A stretch of 40,111 bases of DNA from Rosenbergiella nectarea (GCF_900111105.1 NZ_FOGC01000014.1:1-40111); one strand, 5' to 3'. Shown: positions 1 to 9,999, numbered from the stretch's first letter. The notes: generated from the sequence alone by a model not told the origin. A program made the numbers and translations.

Positions 1-72
1 CTGGGCTTGTCGTCGGCTCTGGGCTTGTCGTCGGCTCTGGGCTTGTCGTCGGCTCTGGGCTTGTCGTCGGCG
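1..72. repeat. 18-bp tandem repeat, four copies, in vgrG
   Basis: Four head-to-tail copies of an 18-bp unit (ctgggcttgtcgtcggct on the plus strand; the last copy differs at its final base). Read on the minus strand they encode the hexapeptide PTTSPE in frame with VgrG. The array starts at base 1, so its true length is unknown. Because the unit is a multiple of three, copy-number change would lengthen or shorten the linker without breaking the frame. Confidence 0.95.
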
Positions 73-2215
73 TAGGAACGGGGATAGGTAAATTAGGCAG
101 TGGAAGTGGTAAGGCTATCGCGCCTTTCAACGCCACCAATGCTGCCAGAGACGTCAGGGCCGCAAGACCGCCACCGCCACCGCCGCCACCGCACTCATCG
201 TCGTCACCGGGATTCAGTTCAACCGAATCAGACTGTATAACCACTCGTTCCTGACCGATAATTTTGATCACCTTTCCGGTCAGAATCAGCTCCCCACCGG
301 TACCAAACTCAAGGTGTCCGCCACTGATTAAGGAGGCAGCTCCGCCAATCTCCTTCTGCCAAGCTCCGCCTACAGACATAGCATGATAGCCGCCAACGTT
401 GACAAGACTTGCACCACCAATGTTTTTATCATCAACACCCCCCACGTTAACCGCGCGCGCGCCGACTATAGTCGATATTTGGGCCGCGCCAACGCTTAGC
501 ATGGATGCTGCGCCGATCGACGTGATACTCATCCCTGCCACATTCTTATTATAATCTTTCGCTATGACCTCACTGCGGCTGTCACCGACCTGCAGTACTG
601 AGTTAGCACCTATAACATGCTTTTCATCATTTTTAGTCAGGCGGGACATATCTCGTTCAGCCTGTTCCCAATAATTTTCCATACCGGGCTTATCTTCAAA
701 ACGAACACCATTATAGTTGGTCTTGCCGCCGCCCAGCGTGCGGCTGATTAGCCCACTCTGAGTGGCATTGCCCGGTAGGTCCCAGGGGGGGCTGGTGATA
801 TTGTTGTAAAGGCTGCCAATAATCAACGGCCTATCAGGATCGCCATTGATAAAATCAACGATGACCTCCTGATTGATACGAGGTATATAAAGCCCACCAA
901 AACTGTTTCCTGCCCAAGCCTGACTGACCCGAATCCAGCAAGAGTCACCATCGTTATTTTGACCGTATCGATCCCACAGAAAGCGCACCTTTACGCGACC
1001 ATAGCTATCGGTCCAAAGCTCTTCTCCCGCGGGGCCCACGACAATCGCATTCTGAGGCCCATGCGTACGGGGCCTAGCAATAGTTTGCGGATGACGATAG
1101 ATCTTTGTTGTCGGCTGAACGGTAAAATCACATTCAACCGAGAAATCCCACTGCTGAGAACGCTGTTCGATTTCCTGAATAATCAACCGGCTGGAAATAA
1201 CCATGTATTCCCTGTTAGCCTTATTAATTGGATGTCCTTTAAGGGTAAAATTGATCCCGCAAGCTAGGCCGCGTAGTTCACCATTACCCGAAGCACGCGA
1301 TCCCTGTGCACCCAGTTCTTCAATACGTACCCGCGCCAGTTTTTCCCCAATATCAGGCTGATCGTAATCCCCCGGCCACTGGTATATTTCCATATCATTA
1401 AAATGGGTTTTGCGAGGCTTGACGTCCATCGCCAAAATGTCTGCACGCGATTTGGTAAAGTCATAATCATTGGTTACCCAGCGACCACTCGTCAGGGCTT
1501 CTTGATGAGTTAATTGTCGAACATATTCTTTATCTGCCTTGGGCGTTTCAGGTAGATAGTGAATAACCTTGTAGGCCTGACTGTCACTGTATCGGTGTGC
1601 ACCGACGTGATCGACAAGCACCAACTTATGCTTACCGTCATGATGTTCAAAAAACCAGTATATGCCCCACTCTTCCATCAGGCGCTGAATGAAAGCGAAG
1701 TCAGTTTCACCATATTGTACTTGGAAGTCGAGTGCAGGGTAGACGTCCGTCAAGCGTCGCTCATAAGCAAAATTATAGTCGGACAACACCTCATCAATAA
1801 TTTCTACGACATTTTTAGCCTGAAAGATCTTAAAATCGGTGGTCAGCTCGGCAAGAAAAAGCCACGGGCGTAAAATAATCTCATACATGGCCTGAGAGGC
1901 ATCTCGGCCCACGTAGCGTGCTTTTTCTACCAGACCGGAAATTTCCCGAATACTTTTTCCCTTTCCACGCGAAGTACCTAAACCATTGCCATCCAGCTCA
2001 ATAGTTATCGTCATTTCCTTACCGATCAACGCTTTCAGATCAATATTTGACGCGGTTTGCCAAGGAATATCAGGGTCGTCAGGTGTTTTCACCGTCAGTG
2101 TATAAGTGTAGAGCGTGGAGAATGCTTCTTCACCCTCAAGTTTTGTCAGCACTAACGCAGGCTGGTTTACTAACCTGGGGATGGCCGAGCTATGTAACAT
2201 AATTGTTCGCGACAT
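1..2215 (-). CDS. vgrG: VgrG (TssI) T6SS spike protein, 3' end cut by window
   Basis: Trimeric spike that tips the Hcp tube and carries effectors. I translated the minus strand from ATG at 2215 (start MSRTIMLHSSAIP); the frame stays open for about 738 codons to the window edge, so the C-terminus is missing. The N-terminal two thirds show the usual gp27/gp5-like VgrG order, with a tract reading WGIYWFFEH, the OB-fold segment RVKVRFLWDR and then QEVIVDFINGDPDRP. A DUF2345-like beta repeat region follows (repeated VNVGG/SVGG motifs). Unusually, it then has DDEC, a run of about seven or eight glycines, a hydrophobic Ala/Leu stretch, a Pro-rich stretch and PTTSPE hexapeptide repeats that run off the edge. 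The extension suggests a linker to a further (effector) domain. It lies 51 bp after the unknown gene, last in the minus-strand T6SS run. Family certain; cargo unknown. Confidence 0.93.
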   Translation of the reverse strand, partial: MSRTIMLHSSAIPRLVNQPALVLTKLEGEEAFSTLYTYTLTVKTPDDPDIPWQTASNIDLKALIGKEMTITIELDGNGLGTSRGKGKSIREISGLVEKARYVGRDASQAMYEIILRPWLFLAELTTDFKIFQAKNVVEIIDEVLSDYNFAYERRLTDVYPALDFQVQYGETDFAFIQRLMEEWGIYWFFEHHDGKHKLVLVDHVGAHRYSDSQAYKVIHYLPETPKADKEYVRQLTHQEALTSGRWVTNDYDFTKSRADILAMDVKPRKTHFNDMEIYQWPGDYDQPDIGEKLARVRIEELGAQGSRASGNGELRGLACGINFTLKGHPINKANREYMVISSRLIIQEIEQRSQQWDFSVECDFTVQPTTKIYRHPQTIARPRTHGPQNAIVVGPAGEELWTDSYGRVKVRFLWDRYGQNNDGDSCWIRVSQAWAGNSFGGLYIPRINQEVIVDFINGDPDRPLIIGSLYNNITSPPWDLPGNATQSGLISRTLGGGKTNYNGVRFEDKPGMENYWEQAERDMSRLTKNDEKHVIGANSVLQVGDSRSEVIAKDYNKNVAGMSITSIGAASMLSVGAAQISTIVGARAVNVGGVDDKNIGGASLVNVGGYHAMSVGGAWQKEIGGAASLISGGHLEFGTGGELILTGKVIKIIGQERVVIQSDSVELNPGDDDECGGGGGGGGLAALTSLAALVALKGAIALPLPLPNLPIPVPTPTTSPEPTTSPEPTTSPEPTTSP

Positions 2216-2266
2216 AGTGTTACCTACTAACCTGTGAATATCGCAAAGTGCAACTATCGCACTTCA

Positions 2267-2953
2267 TCAATGGGACGTACCGTTCTGATAGTGTTGAGAA
2301 TCGAGCACCCTACCAAAGCGGCTTTGACGCCAAAACCAGACAGACATATCGCTGGCCGTACAGCGAGGCCAGTTAAACCACGGCATATGGCAAACACCGT
2401 GTAATTCGTTCAGCCACTCATCCGCTTCGCAGCGAACGCTGCATAGCTGACTAAACAGAGGGGATTGCGCAGGCAGCCAGTCAGCAAGCTTGCCATTGAC
2501 CTGAACCTGCTTCAGGCCTGAGAGCATAAAGCAGGCCTCGTGGATTTCTTTTCGCTGTAACGTACTTGCGCCGCCGTGCAGCAGAGGTAATAGCACCCGG
2601 GCAAGCCAGAACGGCAGGCCGATCGGAGACACTAACTGCTTGAGGATACGCCGATGGCTAATGCGTACGTAAAGTAGTTGCGATACGCCGACATTAGGTG
2701 ATACAGGCGGCAAAAAAGCCCCTACGATATAGGATTTGTACAGCCTTTCACTTTCAGGCATGACAAAGCACCAGGGATAACCCTCGAGCTCGCGGGCATC
2801 GACCAGCGGTAAAGGCAGACGCCTAATCAGCGTGTTGAGGCGCTCAACGATGTTCCGCGCACGTCGGTATCGCCAAGGTATCAGGCGTATTAAGGCTGGC
2901 GGCCCGCTCAGCCATGCGATAATACGCACAGGGAAAAATAGGCGCTTGATCAT
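2267..2953 (-). CDS. T6SS-associated protein of unknown function
   Basis: A 228-residue protein that I do not recognise. Its start ATG overlaps the tssM stop as ATGA, so it is translationally coupled to tssM; vgrG follows 51 bp later. The N-terminus is basic and partly hydrophobic (MIKRLFFPVRIIAWLSGPPALIRLIP) and could be an amphipathic or membrane-touching segment. A second hydrophobic stretch lies near residues 110-128 (IGLPFWLARVLLPLLHGG). It is rich in Trp, Cys and Arg and lacks the N-terminal signature of TagF/ImpM. Its place between tssM and vgrG matches that of Salmonella SPI-6 sciT as I remember that map; homology was not tested. Possible roles are a membrane-complex accessory or spike loading, both guesses. 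Confidence 0.75.
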   Translation of the reverse strand: MIKRLFFPVRIIAWLSGPPALIRLIPWRYRRARNIVERLNTLIRRLPLPLVDARELEGYPWCFVMPESERLYKSYIVGAFLPPVSPNVGVSQLLYVRISHRRILKQLVSPIGLPFWLARVLLPLLHGGASTLQRKEIHEACFMLSGLKQVQVNGKLADWLPAQSPLFSQLCSVRCEADEWLNELHGVCHMPWFNWPRCTASDMSVWFWRQSRFGRVLDSQHYQNGTSH

Positions 2954-5900
2954 AAGGCATCGTCCTGTGTGCCGGTCTCAGGGCAACGGAAGTCGCGCAG
3001 CACATCACCCGGCATCGCACCGTTTACCGCCAGTCCGTCCAGCTGCAGTTCGACGCGTTTTTTTCCGTTACCCCACTGCAGCAGTAGATTACCATCAGGC
3101 GTATCGCGAATTGTTTCGGCCGCATCCAGCCAGTGCAGTAGCGCCCAAGGACCCTGCCAGTGCAAATCAGGTAATGCACCCGCCTGATCCTCACGCAGTG
3201 CCATACTAATTTCACTCCCCTGACGTACCGCAGACCAGTTCAACGCTTGCACCGTTAATGGACCGTGGGCATATTTCAGCGCTTCACCGTTGAAACTAAG
3301 AATAAACTCCCTGACCTCCGGCGCGAGAAAGCGTACCGTGGCAGAGAAATTCAGCGCCGGTTTTTGGTTATCATCGCCAGAAAAGAACAGAGCACGAATC
3401 GCGGCTGCCTGCTCAAAAAAAGCAAGCCCCTCAGTATTGCTGGTGCCTTTGAAACGCCACGGGTAATGTGAAGTATCCACTTTTTCTGCCAGGTTCTGCT
3501 TGAACCAGCTGTCGACGATGCCGCCCGGGGCAAAGAACCTGACAAAATCTGGCACAGAAACTTCACGCTTGCTGTCAGCAAAGGGATAGCGTCCCTGAAA
3601 ACTACGGCGGCAGACCTCCCCCAATCCGTCACCAATCGCCGCTGTACTGCGTGCAATATCTCGCTGCTGCACTTTGTTGAAGGTGGCTGATAGCAGTGGG
3701 GAGACCACATTTCTGACCGCAGCGGGCCAGGTATCTTCCTGAGCCCCCATTTGCGCACTCTCCAGCGCCATCTGCTGGCCACCGATATTAGCAAACGCGC
3801 TGTTATAGACCACAAAGCGCGTATACTGATCGCGCAGCAACATTAGTACACCGTTCAATCCATTTCCCTGAGCCTGAAGAAACTCTGTGGGCCCACTCTC
3901 TTTCGTCGTGTCACCCAGTACGAAGGTGCGCAGAGCAGCGAATCGATCGTCGAGCAGCTGTTTGATCAGCGACCGGTCGGCAAATCCCTTATTCACTACC
4001 GTACTCAGTTTATTATTTCCCGGCAAAGACCCGCTGGTCAGCACTGTCTCATTGGCCACGCGCTGAAAAACAGTGGTTAAGGGAGAATGGTCACTAACCA
4101 TTGTGCGTAACAACGCAATGTTGAGAGCAATATCGGTCGCCCCACCAGATTGTCCCTCCTCCAGTGAGATCAGCTGCAAATTATCGAGAAAACGCTGCCA
4201 GTAAGTCGCATAGTTCTGCAGGTATTGGGTCAGCACACGGTTATGGAGATCTGCCAGACTTTTCAAGCCTGTGGTTTCTCCCATAACCCAGCTATCTTCA
4301 CGCTGTAACAACAGTAGTGACGTCAGCATTTTTTTTTTAACCACTTGCTCCCAGCCAGCGTGCGTATAAAGACCAGGGATCCCCTTCTGGTTAAGTTCGC
4401 TGTCGCTAAGATAAAAGAGTTGCGGAGACTCAGAGCCGGTTATCGCCTGCAACGTCAGATTCGCTGGCGCGCTTTTTGCGCTGTCATGTTCTATGCGCTG
4501 CCAGAGGCGCGCGCTTTCATCCTTTTCACCCAGCCGCGCCCGCGCCCGAGTAATTAAGGTGTCATCCGCAGGTGATAGCGATTTCTGCCAGGTTTTAAGG
4601 TTAAAGAGATCGTTAAGATAGCTCTGCAGAGGTTCAACATCGACCACGCCGCTAAACGTACGGCTTTGTAGCCAGCTATCACTTAATTGACTGACCAGCC
4701 AAGCGTAATCCCCCTTGGTGCTCCGGGTTAACATTAGATAGCTTTTTAACGCCGTCCAGACACGTTGGTCGTCGGAGGAGTTCAGCGCAAGCTGCAAATC
4801 GTCGTGTGCCTTTTTAACCAGTTCAGGGAGCAGATAGTGTTGTAATACGAAGTGGTAGAGTGAATCAGCCCCCGCAGCAATGGAATACCCGGTGTAAAGT
4901 CCATAACGCCACTGCTGATCAGGATCGTTGAGGTTCAAACCAGGGTACTTTGCTAGCGCCCGTGTTGTGCTAAGCAGAGGCATTAGCTTATTTACGGCTT
5001 TTTCATCTGTGTAATTTTCCAGCTGAAGCGCCACCCGGCTAAGCTTTTTATCCAACGCATTAAGATAGCCATGGTTAAGCTGATAACTGTTGCACAGTGC
5101 GAGCGTAAGCCATATCGCCCCTCCCCAGCAGGCAAGATGCCCAAACAGATTTTTCAGACGGCTGGCTGCATGTCGCTGCAAATTATAGCGGACCAGATCG
5201 CCGTCGCGGCCAATCACTTCGCCGAAAAGTTGCGTCAGGAAATAGTGTTTGCTCCAGGCATTTTCGCTTAGAAGCACCTGCTCTTCACTGAGCGATCGTT
5301 TATCAGAAGGCAAAGAGGACAACTTTCCGTCGCGAACCAACTGATGCCAGCGTTGTAATAGCGTTTGATTATTAAACAGTGAAAAGCTCTGTGGCTGACA
5401 ACTGCTAGTGAAATAGACGCCACGCAGCGCAGAAAAAACGTCAGTTTCATCATACCGTGAGGCAAAGAAGATATTATTGACCATCTCGTTGACTATGCTA
5501 GCAAGCTGGGCAAAATCATCGGGAAAGGCATACAGTCGCTTGCGATCGCCCAAGTCATACTCCTCCTGCTGACGTAGATAAACCGCGCTACTCAGACGAT
5601 GATGCAACAGGTCAAATTCCTGCTTGAGCTGGTGATGGAGATTTTGTGAGGCGTGCGGCAACGCTTTTTCCCAGTCGAGTGTGACTCCCCATATTTGCTC
5701 TCTTTCAGCGAGCGTCAGATTGCGGAAAAAATCTGTAAAACCGTTAAGTAGGTCGAGTTTCGTTACAATTACATAGATCGGGAAACGTACGCCAAGCTTT
5801 TCGCGGGCTTCGCTGATCCTTCCACGCAGTGCAGCAGCCATCGCTAGACGCTCAGTCTGGGTTTTGTGCAGAATATCTTCAACGGATAGCGTGACAATCG

Positions 5901-6726
5901 CCCCATTAATCCCCTGAGTAGGACGACTTTTTTTCAGCGCAGACAGCAGACTACTCCATTCCTCTTCGCCGTCGTTCGTTTCACTGACGAATCGGCCCGC
6001 CGTGTCAATAAAAACAGCTTGGTTAGTAAACAGGCATTCACAGCTACCGGTTGGCGGAGCCTCACTGTTTTTACGTGACAGTTGCTCAGGTAAGGGAAAA
6101 TCCTGACCCGAGGAGAGTAGCAGCGCTGTCTTGCCTGCAGACGGCGCGCCCAACATTAAAAACCACGGAAGCGTGGCGCGCCGCAGCCCAAAAAAGCGCT
6201 GCCAGCGAGGGATTACCTGCTGTATCTGGCGCATATATTGCATACCCCGGGCCACTGCCGTGTGAATAGCCGTATTTGCTTGCGCGGCATTCTTCTGCGT
6301 AGAGGACGGTTTTTTTATCCACCGGCTTAGCAGTGCTGGGTTACGTGCTAGGGCCTGTAATAAACGCCAGACACCGTAAGTCAGCGCCACGAACGCCACC
6401 ACAGCCATCAGCAGCAGGCGATGGCCGGGTAGCCTAAGCGGATAGCCCTTACCGACCAGTAGCCAAGGACCTGCAACCCAGATAAGCGCCAGCACTACCA
6501 GCGTCAGCGATATAAACAGAGGTAAGCGCAGCCAGTATGCCATCAATACTGAAGCCAGCATGACGACCACGATAATACGGGAGGATACCGGTTCAAGAGG
6601 CCTAGCCTCACCAAATCCCAGCCAAGGGCCGAGTAACCAACAGGCCGCGGTCAGTAACACACAGAGTGTGATCAGTAACACCCGTGGCCAGATAACCCCA
6701 GAAAACAAACGATTTAACACTGACAT
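2950..6726 (-). CDS. tssM: TssM (IcmF family), inner-membrane T6SS core
   Basis: A 1258-residue protein of usual TssM length. It forms the trans-envelope channel with TssL and TssJ. The N-terminus has hydrophobic segments near residues 13-31, 50-66, 71-90 and 103-121. A cytoplasmic NTPase domain follows with an intact Walker A, GAPSAGKT at 193-200, and VFIDTAGRF as the Walker B-type strand. A further transmembrane helix near 535-550 leads into the long periplasmic part, which would contact TssJ. The start ATG is 10 bp after the tssL stop. The stop overlaps the next gene as ATGA. The annotation is very secure. Confidence 0.97.
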   Translation of the reverse strand: MSVLNRLFSGVIWPRVLLITLCVLLTAACWLLGPWLGFGEARPLEPVSSRIIVVVMLASVLMAYWLRLPLFISLTLVVLALIWVAGPWLLVGKGYPLRLPGHRLLLMAVVAFVALTYGVWRLLQALARNPALLSRWIKKPSSTQKNAAQANTAIHTAVARGMQYMRQIQQVIPRWQRFFGLRRATLPWFLMLGAPSAGKTALLLSSGQDFPLPEQLSRKNSEAPPTGSCECLFTNQAVFIDTAGRFVSETNDGEEEWSSLLSALKKSRPTQGINGAIVTLSVEDILHKTQTERLAMAAALRGRISEAREKLGVRFPIYVIVTKLDLLNGFTDFFRNLTLAEREQIWGVTLDWEKALPHASQNLHHQLKQEFDLLHHRLSSAVYLRQQEEYDLGDRKRLYAFPDDFAQLASIVNEMVNNIFFASRYDETDVFSALRGVYFTSSCQPQSFSLFNNQTLLQRWHQLVRDGKLSSLPSDKRSLSEEQVLLSENAWSKHYFLTQLFGEVIGRDGDLVRYNLQRHAASRLKNLFGHLACWGGAIWLTLALCNSYQLNHGYLNALDKKLSRVALQLENYTDEKAVNKLMPLLSTTRALAKYPGLNLNDPDQQWRYGLYTGYSIAAGADSLYHFVLQHYLLPELVKKAHDDLQLALNSSDDQRVWTALKSYLMLTRSTKGDYAWLVSQLSDSWLQSRTFSGVVDVEPLQSYLNDLFNLKTWQKSLSPADDTLITRARARLGEKDESARLWQRIEHDSAKSAPANLTLQAITGSESPQLFYLSDSELNQKGIPGLYTHAGWEQVVKKKMLTSLLLLQREDSWVMGETTGLKSLADLHNRVLTQYLQNYATYWQRFLDNLQLISLEEGQSGGATDIALNIALLRTMVSDHSPLTTVFQRVANETVLTSGSLPGNNKLSTVVNKGFADRSLIKQLLDDRFAALRTFVLGDTTKESGPTEFLQAQGNGLNGVLMLLRDQYTRFVVYNSAFANIGGQQMALESAQMGAQEDTWPAAVRNVVSPLLSATFNKVQQRDIARSTAAIGDGLGEVCRRSFQGRYPFADSKREVSVPDFVRFFAPGGIVDSWFKQNLAEKVDTSHYPWRFKGTSNTEGLAFFEQAAAIRALFFSGDDNQKPALNFSATVRFLAPEVREFILSFNGEALKYAHGPLTVQALNWSAVRQGSEISMALREDQAGALPDLHWQGPWALLHWLDAAETIRDTPDGNLLLQWGNGKKRVELQLDGLAVNGAMPGDVLRDFRCPETGTQDDAL

Positions 6727-6736
6727 GGTGTATCCA

Positions 6737-8101
6737 TTAATAATTTACAAAGATATCTACACGGCGATTCTGAGCACGCCCAGCCGGGTTACGATTGCTG
6801 GCGACAGGATTGCGATCGCCCACCCCCGCACTTTGAACATCCGCTTTCGATAAGCCGTTTTTTAAAAAGATCTGTGCCACGCTATCGGCACGCTTTTCTG
6901 ACAGCACCTGATTGTCGGGTACGCCGGGACGACTGATTGGCATAGCATCGGTGTAGCCAACAATGCGTACTTTGCCGTTAAGCCGTTGGACCGCACGGGC
7001 AATCTTCAGCAGCAATTCAACTCTTGCAGGCATAATCTCCGCTGCACCGACGGCGAAATTCGCATCACCCGGCAGGGTAACGATGCCCTGATGCGCCTGC
7101 TCTTTGACCTGAACCAGCCGGTTGGCAATTTCATCTTTCAACAGATCGCTAAGGCGAAGGTCAGTGGTGGTGGGCGCAGCGTTTTGCTGGGAGTGCTGTA
7201 ATGCAGTCATCCTGGATAGCTCGTGGCTTTCAGGCTCTAGCAGCAGATATTTGCACCCTATAAAGCTACCAATACACAGTACCAACGTCAGCAGCAGCGA
7301 TACGCGCACCGGAATAATCGTCAACCGGCGTTTTTTAGGGTTGCGCAGTGGCAGAACATGTGAAGCGAGTGCGGCCGGAATGCTGTCCCGGGTACTTTGC
7401 AATAGCGTAAGCATACGCTGGCGAATTTTGGTTAGATGGCGATCACCGTTCTCAATAATGCTATAACGACCCTCGAAGCCGAGCCCGAGAATGCGCAGCA
7501 GAATCTCCAGTACGTCAGCATATTCATGAGGCGTCATAGAAAGACGCCCGACCAGCAGAAAAAATTTGTCTCCGCCGTCGCTGTCACCTTCAAAATGGTT
7601 CAGCAGATTATTGTGGGACCAGCCATACTCCTGCCCCCAAGCTTTTGCCAAGGCCGCCTCATCAAGCGCGGTACAGAGACAGAAGCGCACTATGGCCATC
7701 TTTTTCCATGAGATATCCACCTCATCGCACACTACGCCGAACAAGGAAATTTCAGCTTTGAGTCCCTCCTTCAATAGCAGCATTTGTTCACGATTGTGGA
7801 GGTTTTCCGGCATTTCGCTCAGTACACGCAGAAGCGGCTGGGCTGCTTCTAGCAGCGGTTCGCTCGCGGCCGTCACCGTGGCGACGCGTTGCTGAACGCT
7901 TTCCGTGCGAAGTTGTGTAGCGTCATAACGCAACTGTGCGCCGGGAGTAGAGTTAACTTTCAGTTTATCCGCAGAGAGCGATTCAGCAGGCAACGCCTCA
8001 TCCAGCAGGAAATGCCCTAATGCTTGATCGCTTGCTGTATTCTCTCCGCCTGTTAAAAAGGAAAAGTCATCCATTGGGTCGAGATCACTGCTAGCACTCA
8101 T
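6737..8101 (-). CDS. tssL: TssL (DotU) with C-terminal OmpA peptidoglycan-binding domain
   Basis: Inner-membrane partner of TssM, an 'evolved' TssL. The cytoplasmic DotU domain holds RFCLCTALDEAALAK and the tract LGLGFEGRYS, both typical of the family. One transmembrane helix (LLLTLVLCIGSFIGCKYLLL) follows, then a periplasmic OmpA-like domain with NQVLSEKRADSV and NPAGRAQNRRVDI, the signature for binding diaminopimelate of peptidoglycan. I chose ATG at 8101 (454 residues) because it overlaps the tssK stop as TAATG, a coupled pair. An in-frame ATG at 8119 would add six residues and cannot be excluded. Confidence 0.96.
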   Translation of the reverse strand: MSASSDLDPMDDFSFLTGGENTASDQALGHFLLDEALPAESLSADKLKVNSTPGAQLRYDATQLRTESVQQRVATVTAASEPLLEAAQPLLRVLSEMPENLHNREQMLLLKEGLKAEISLFGVVCDEVDISWKKMAIVRFCLCTALDEAALAKAWGQEYGWSHNNLLNHFEGDSDGGDKFFLLVGRLSMTPHEYADVLEILLRILGLGFEGRYSIIENGDRHLTKIRQRMLTLLQSTRDSIPAALASHVLPLRNPKKRRLTIIPVRVSLLLTLVLCIGSFIGCKYLLLEPESHELSRMTALQHSQQNAAPTTTDLRLSDLLKDEIANRLVQVKEQAHQGIVTLPGDANFAVGAAEIMPARVELLLKIARAVQRLNGKVRIVGYTDAMPISRPGVPDNQVLSEKRADSVAQIFLKNGLSKADVQSAGVGDRNPVASNRNPAGRAQNRRVDIFVNY

Positions 8102-9447
8102 TAGTCTCTGATACCCCATAGTTCGATTTTAAGCTCAGTAAAGTCACCCGCGACATGCAGAGCAAGGGCCCCCGTGTTGGCAATTTTGTCCCAGAACGGA
8201 CCGCTAGTAATTAACTCGAAATAGACATATCCGGCGCTATAGGGGATCTGTCTTGGCGGTACCGGCAAAGCACGCAGAGTCAACCCCGGCAGATGCGAAC
8301 GTACAAGATCGTGGAGCTGTGTAGGAGCGCTAAGCTTGGCCTGAAGCGCGAACTGGTGGCGCAGCACGTCAAGCGGCATCTGCGCATGAACGGCGAGCAC
8401 CAACCCTGAGAAATCAAGCAACTCACGCGGCAACATGCTCGCCGACCATACGCCATTACCCCGTAACTCTAGGGGAATAGTCTGCCCGGCGCGGACCAGA
8501 ATCTGATTAAGCATTTCATGAATATCGTCCACCAGAGGGCGCAGTGATGCGTAAAGGTCAGCGTGGTTATAGCCGGGAATAGCACGCGGGCGGCGAGTCT
8601 TGGTCCGCACAAAAGTAGAGAGTTCGCTGGCAAAAGTAGCCAGCGATTCATAAAACGCTATCGGCGCAAGTTCTGGAATATGGCGCAGATGATCCAGCAC
8701 AGTTTCATATTTATTGAATATCTGCAACAGCAGATAATCGACGATTTCGGCACTGGCACTGGCCCGACCGTCGCTATTAGAGAGTCTGGCAGCCAGCGTT
8801 TCCGCGCGCATCTTAACCAGTGCATTAAGATGGGTGAGCCATTCAACCAACAGCGGGTTGGCCGCACAAGCGGTGACTGGCGGCACATAGTCGTCGGTAT
8901 GAAGCAGTATGCTGCCGTCGGGTTGTATCGCACGCACGCGTACCAGCGGCAGGCCAATCCATGAGGCTGTCATTTCGCTTTCGGAGACCAGCGCTAGCCG
9001 TAGCGAGGCCAGCTGTACCGGTTTCGGCCCCTGACGAATAACATTCGTGTCGCTCAATTCTGTTTCAAAGGCACAAAAACGGGCCAGTGAGCTTTGGTCG
9101 GCGTCATCAAAGATGGTCTCATCGGTGTTATCCAGACGCAGCGGTACCGCTAGGTAGATCACTTTATTGAGATGCTCAGCGGTAATGGTTAACGGTTCAG
9201 GACTGCTGGCATGGCCTGGAATATCAAACGGTGTGCCATCGGGCAGCACGCCCCAGCCTGAACGAAGCACCAGTTTGCCGTAAGAGAGTGCCTCGTGGTC
9301 TATTTCGTAATGGGAAAATCCCCAATAAAATGGCGTAATGGTTGACGCACGCTTGTGAGCGTAATACTCAAGATAGCGCTCCTGCTGCTGAAAAAGCTGT
9401 GGTCGCAAAAACAGGCCTTCACTCCATACGACTTTATTTGTTCTCAC
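8101..9447 (-). CDS. tssK: TssK baseplate protein
   Basis: 448 residues, standard TssK length. TssK is a trimeric cytoplasmic protein that links the baseplate (TssF/TssG) to the TssL-TssM membrane complex; its fold resembles phage receptor-binding proteins. The N-terminal signature VVWSEGLFLRPQLFQQQERYL is diagnostic. The tract VYFEL followed by WDKIANTGALALHVAGDF near the C-terminus fits the head domain that contacts the membrane complex. The start overlaps the 3' end of tssJ by 14 bp and the stop shares a base with the preferred tssL start. Confidence 0.97.
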   Translation of the reverse strand: MRTNKVVWSEGLFLRPQLFQQQERYLEYYAHKRASTITPFYWGFSHYEIDHEALSYGKLVLRSGWGVLPDGTPFDIPGHASSPEPLTITAEHLNKVIYLAVPLRLDNTDETIFDDADQSSLARFCAFETELSDTNVIRQGPKPVQLASLRLALVSESEMTASWIGLPLVRVRAIQPDGSILLHTDDYVPPVTACAANPLLVEWLTHLNALVKMRAETLAARLSNSDGRASASAEIVDYLLLQIFNKYETVLDHLRHIPELAPIAFYESLATFASELSTFVRTKTRRPRAIPGYNHADLYASLRPLVDDIHEMLNQILVRAGQTIPLELRGNGVWSASMLPRELLDFSGLVLAVHAQMPLDVLRHQFALQAKLSAPTQLHDLVRSHLPGLTLRALPVPPRQIPYSAGYVYFELITSGPFWDKIANTGALALHVAGDFTELKIELWGIRD

Positions 9448-9982
9448 TTTCTATTATTCCCTTTCGGATTGTCGTCGCTTGTCTGTCCATATAAACCGTG
9501 ACAGAGGGCAGCGTTGTTTTATTAGCTGACCAAAAAAATGAATACCATTTATCGGGTGGGTTTTTCGGTAATGGAAATACTGTTCGCCAAGTAGCGTGAG
9601 AAATATCCCGATAACCGCTTACCACACCGATATAATTAACCCCCTCTTTTGCCGTCAGAGTAATGCGCTGATGCTCTCCCGGTTTAAGGATATAAGCTCC
9701 GGCTTTACTACTTTGCGCTTTGAGTTCTGATGAAGGCGTTTCAACAAGGGCGAAATAATCACTATTCACAAATGCTTCAGTTTGTTTGAGTTGGAAAAGA
9801 GTCACGCTTAACGGATTCGCCTGACCCTGCTCATTCTGATTAATGTCATCGCCAGCCTGAAGTTCAACGACAAAATTTTCTGCCGGGGGAGTTTCTGGGG
9901 CTGACGATGAGCATGCCGCCAAACACAGCAGCGAGCAGAGAACGCCGCCCTGCCTCATAAAATTGAATATTGAATTCGTCAC
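9434..9982 (-). CDS. tssJ: TssJ outer-membrane lipoprotein
   Basis: 182 residues. A type II signal peptide ends in the lipobox LAAC, with Cys24 as the lipidation site and Ser at +2, which favours the outer membrane. The mature part matches the TssJ transthyretin-like fold: LFQLKQTEAFVNSDYFAL is the usual loop region and GVVSGYRDISHATWR is the conserved core. TssJ anchors the periplasmic end of TssM. An internal ATG at codon 9 (MRQGG) would give a more compact signal peptide. It lies 54 bp after hcp, with a hairpin between them, and overlaps tssK. Confidence 0.95.
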   Translation of the reverse strand: MTNSIFNFMRQGGVLCSLLCLAACSSSAPETPPAENFVVELQAGDDINQNEQGQANPLSVTLFQLKQTEAFVNSDYFALVETPSSELKAQSSKAGAYILKPGEHQRITLTAKEGVNYIGVVSGYRDISHATWRTVFPLPKNPPDKWYSFFWSANKTTLPSVTVYMDRQATTIRKGIIESENK

Positions 9983-9999
9983 TATTTAACCCTAATAAA

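Noticed and set aside
1-72. Repeat array that might be a CRISPR
   Set aside because: Copies are directly adjacent with no spacers, are 18 bp and encode an in-frame hexapeptide of VgrG.
959-1873. Plus- and minus-strand open frames within vgrG
   Set aside because: They lie inside the continuous VgrG coding frame on the minus strand and have no family features.
6560-6853. Plus-strand ORF across the tssM/tssL junction
   Set aside because: It is antisense to two certain genes and shows no domain.
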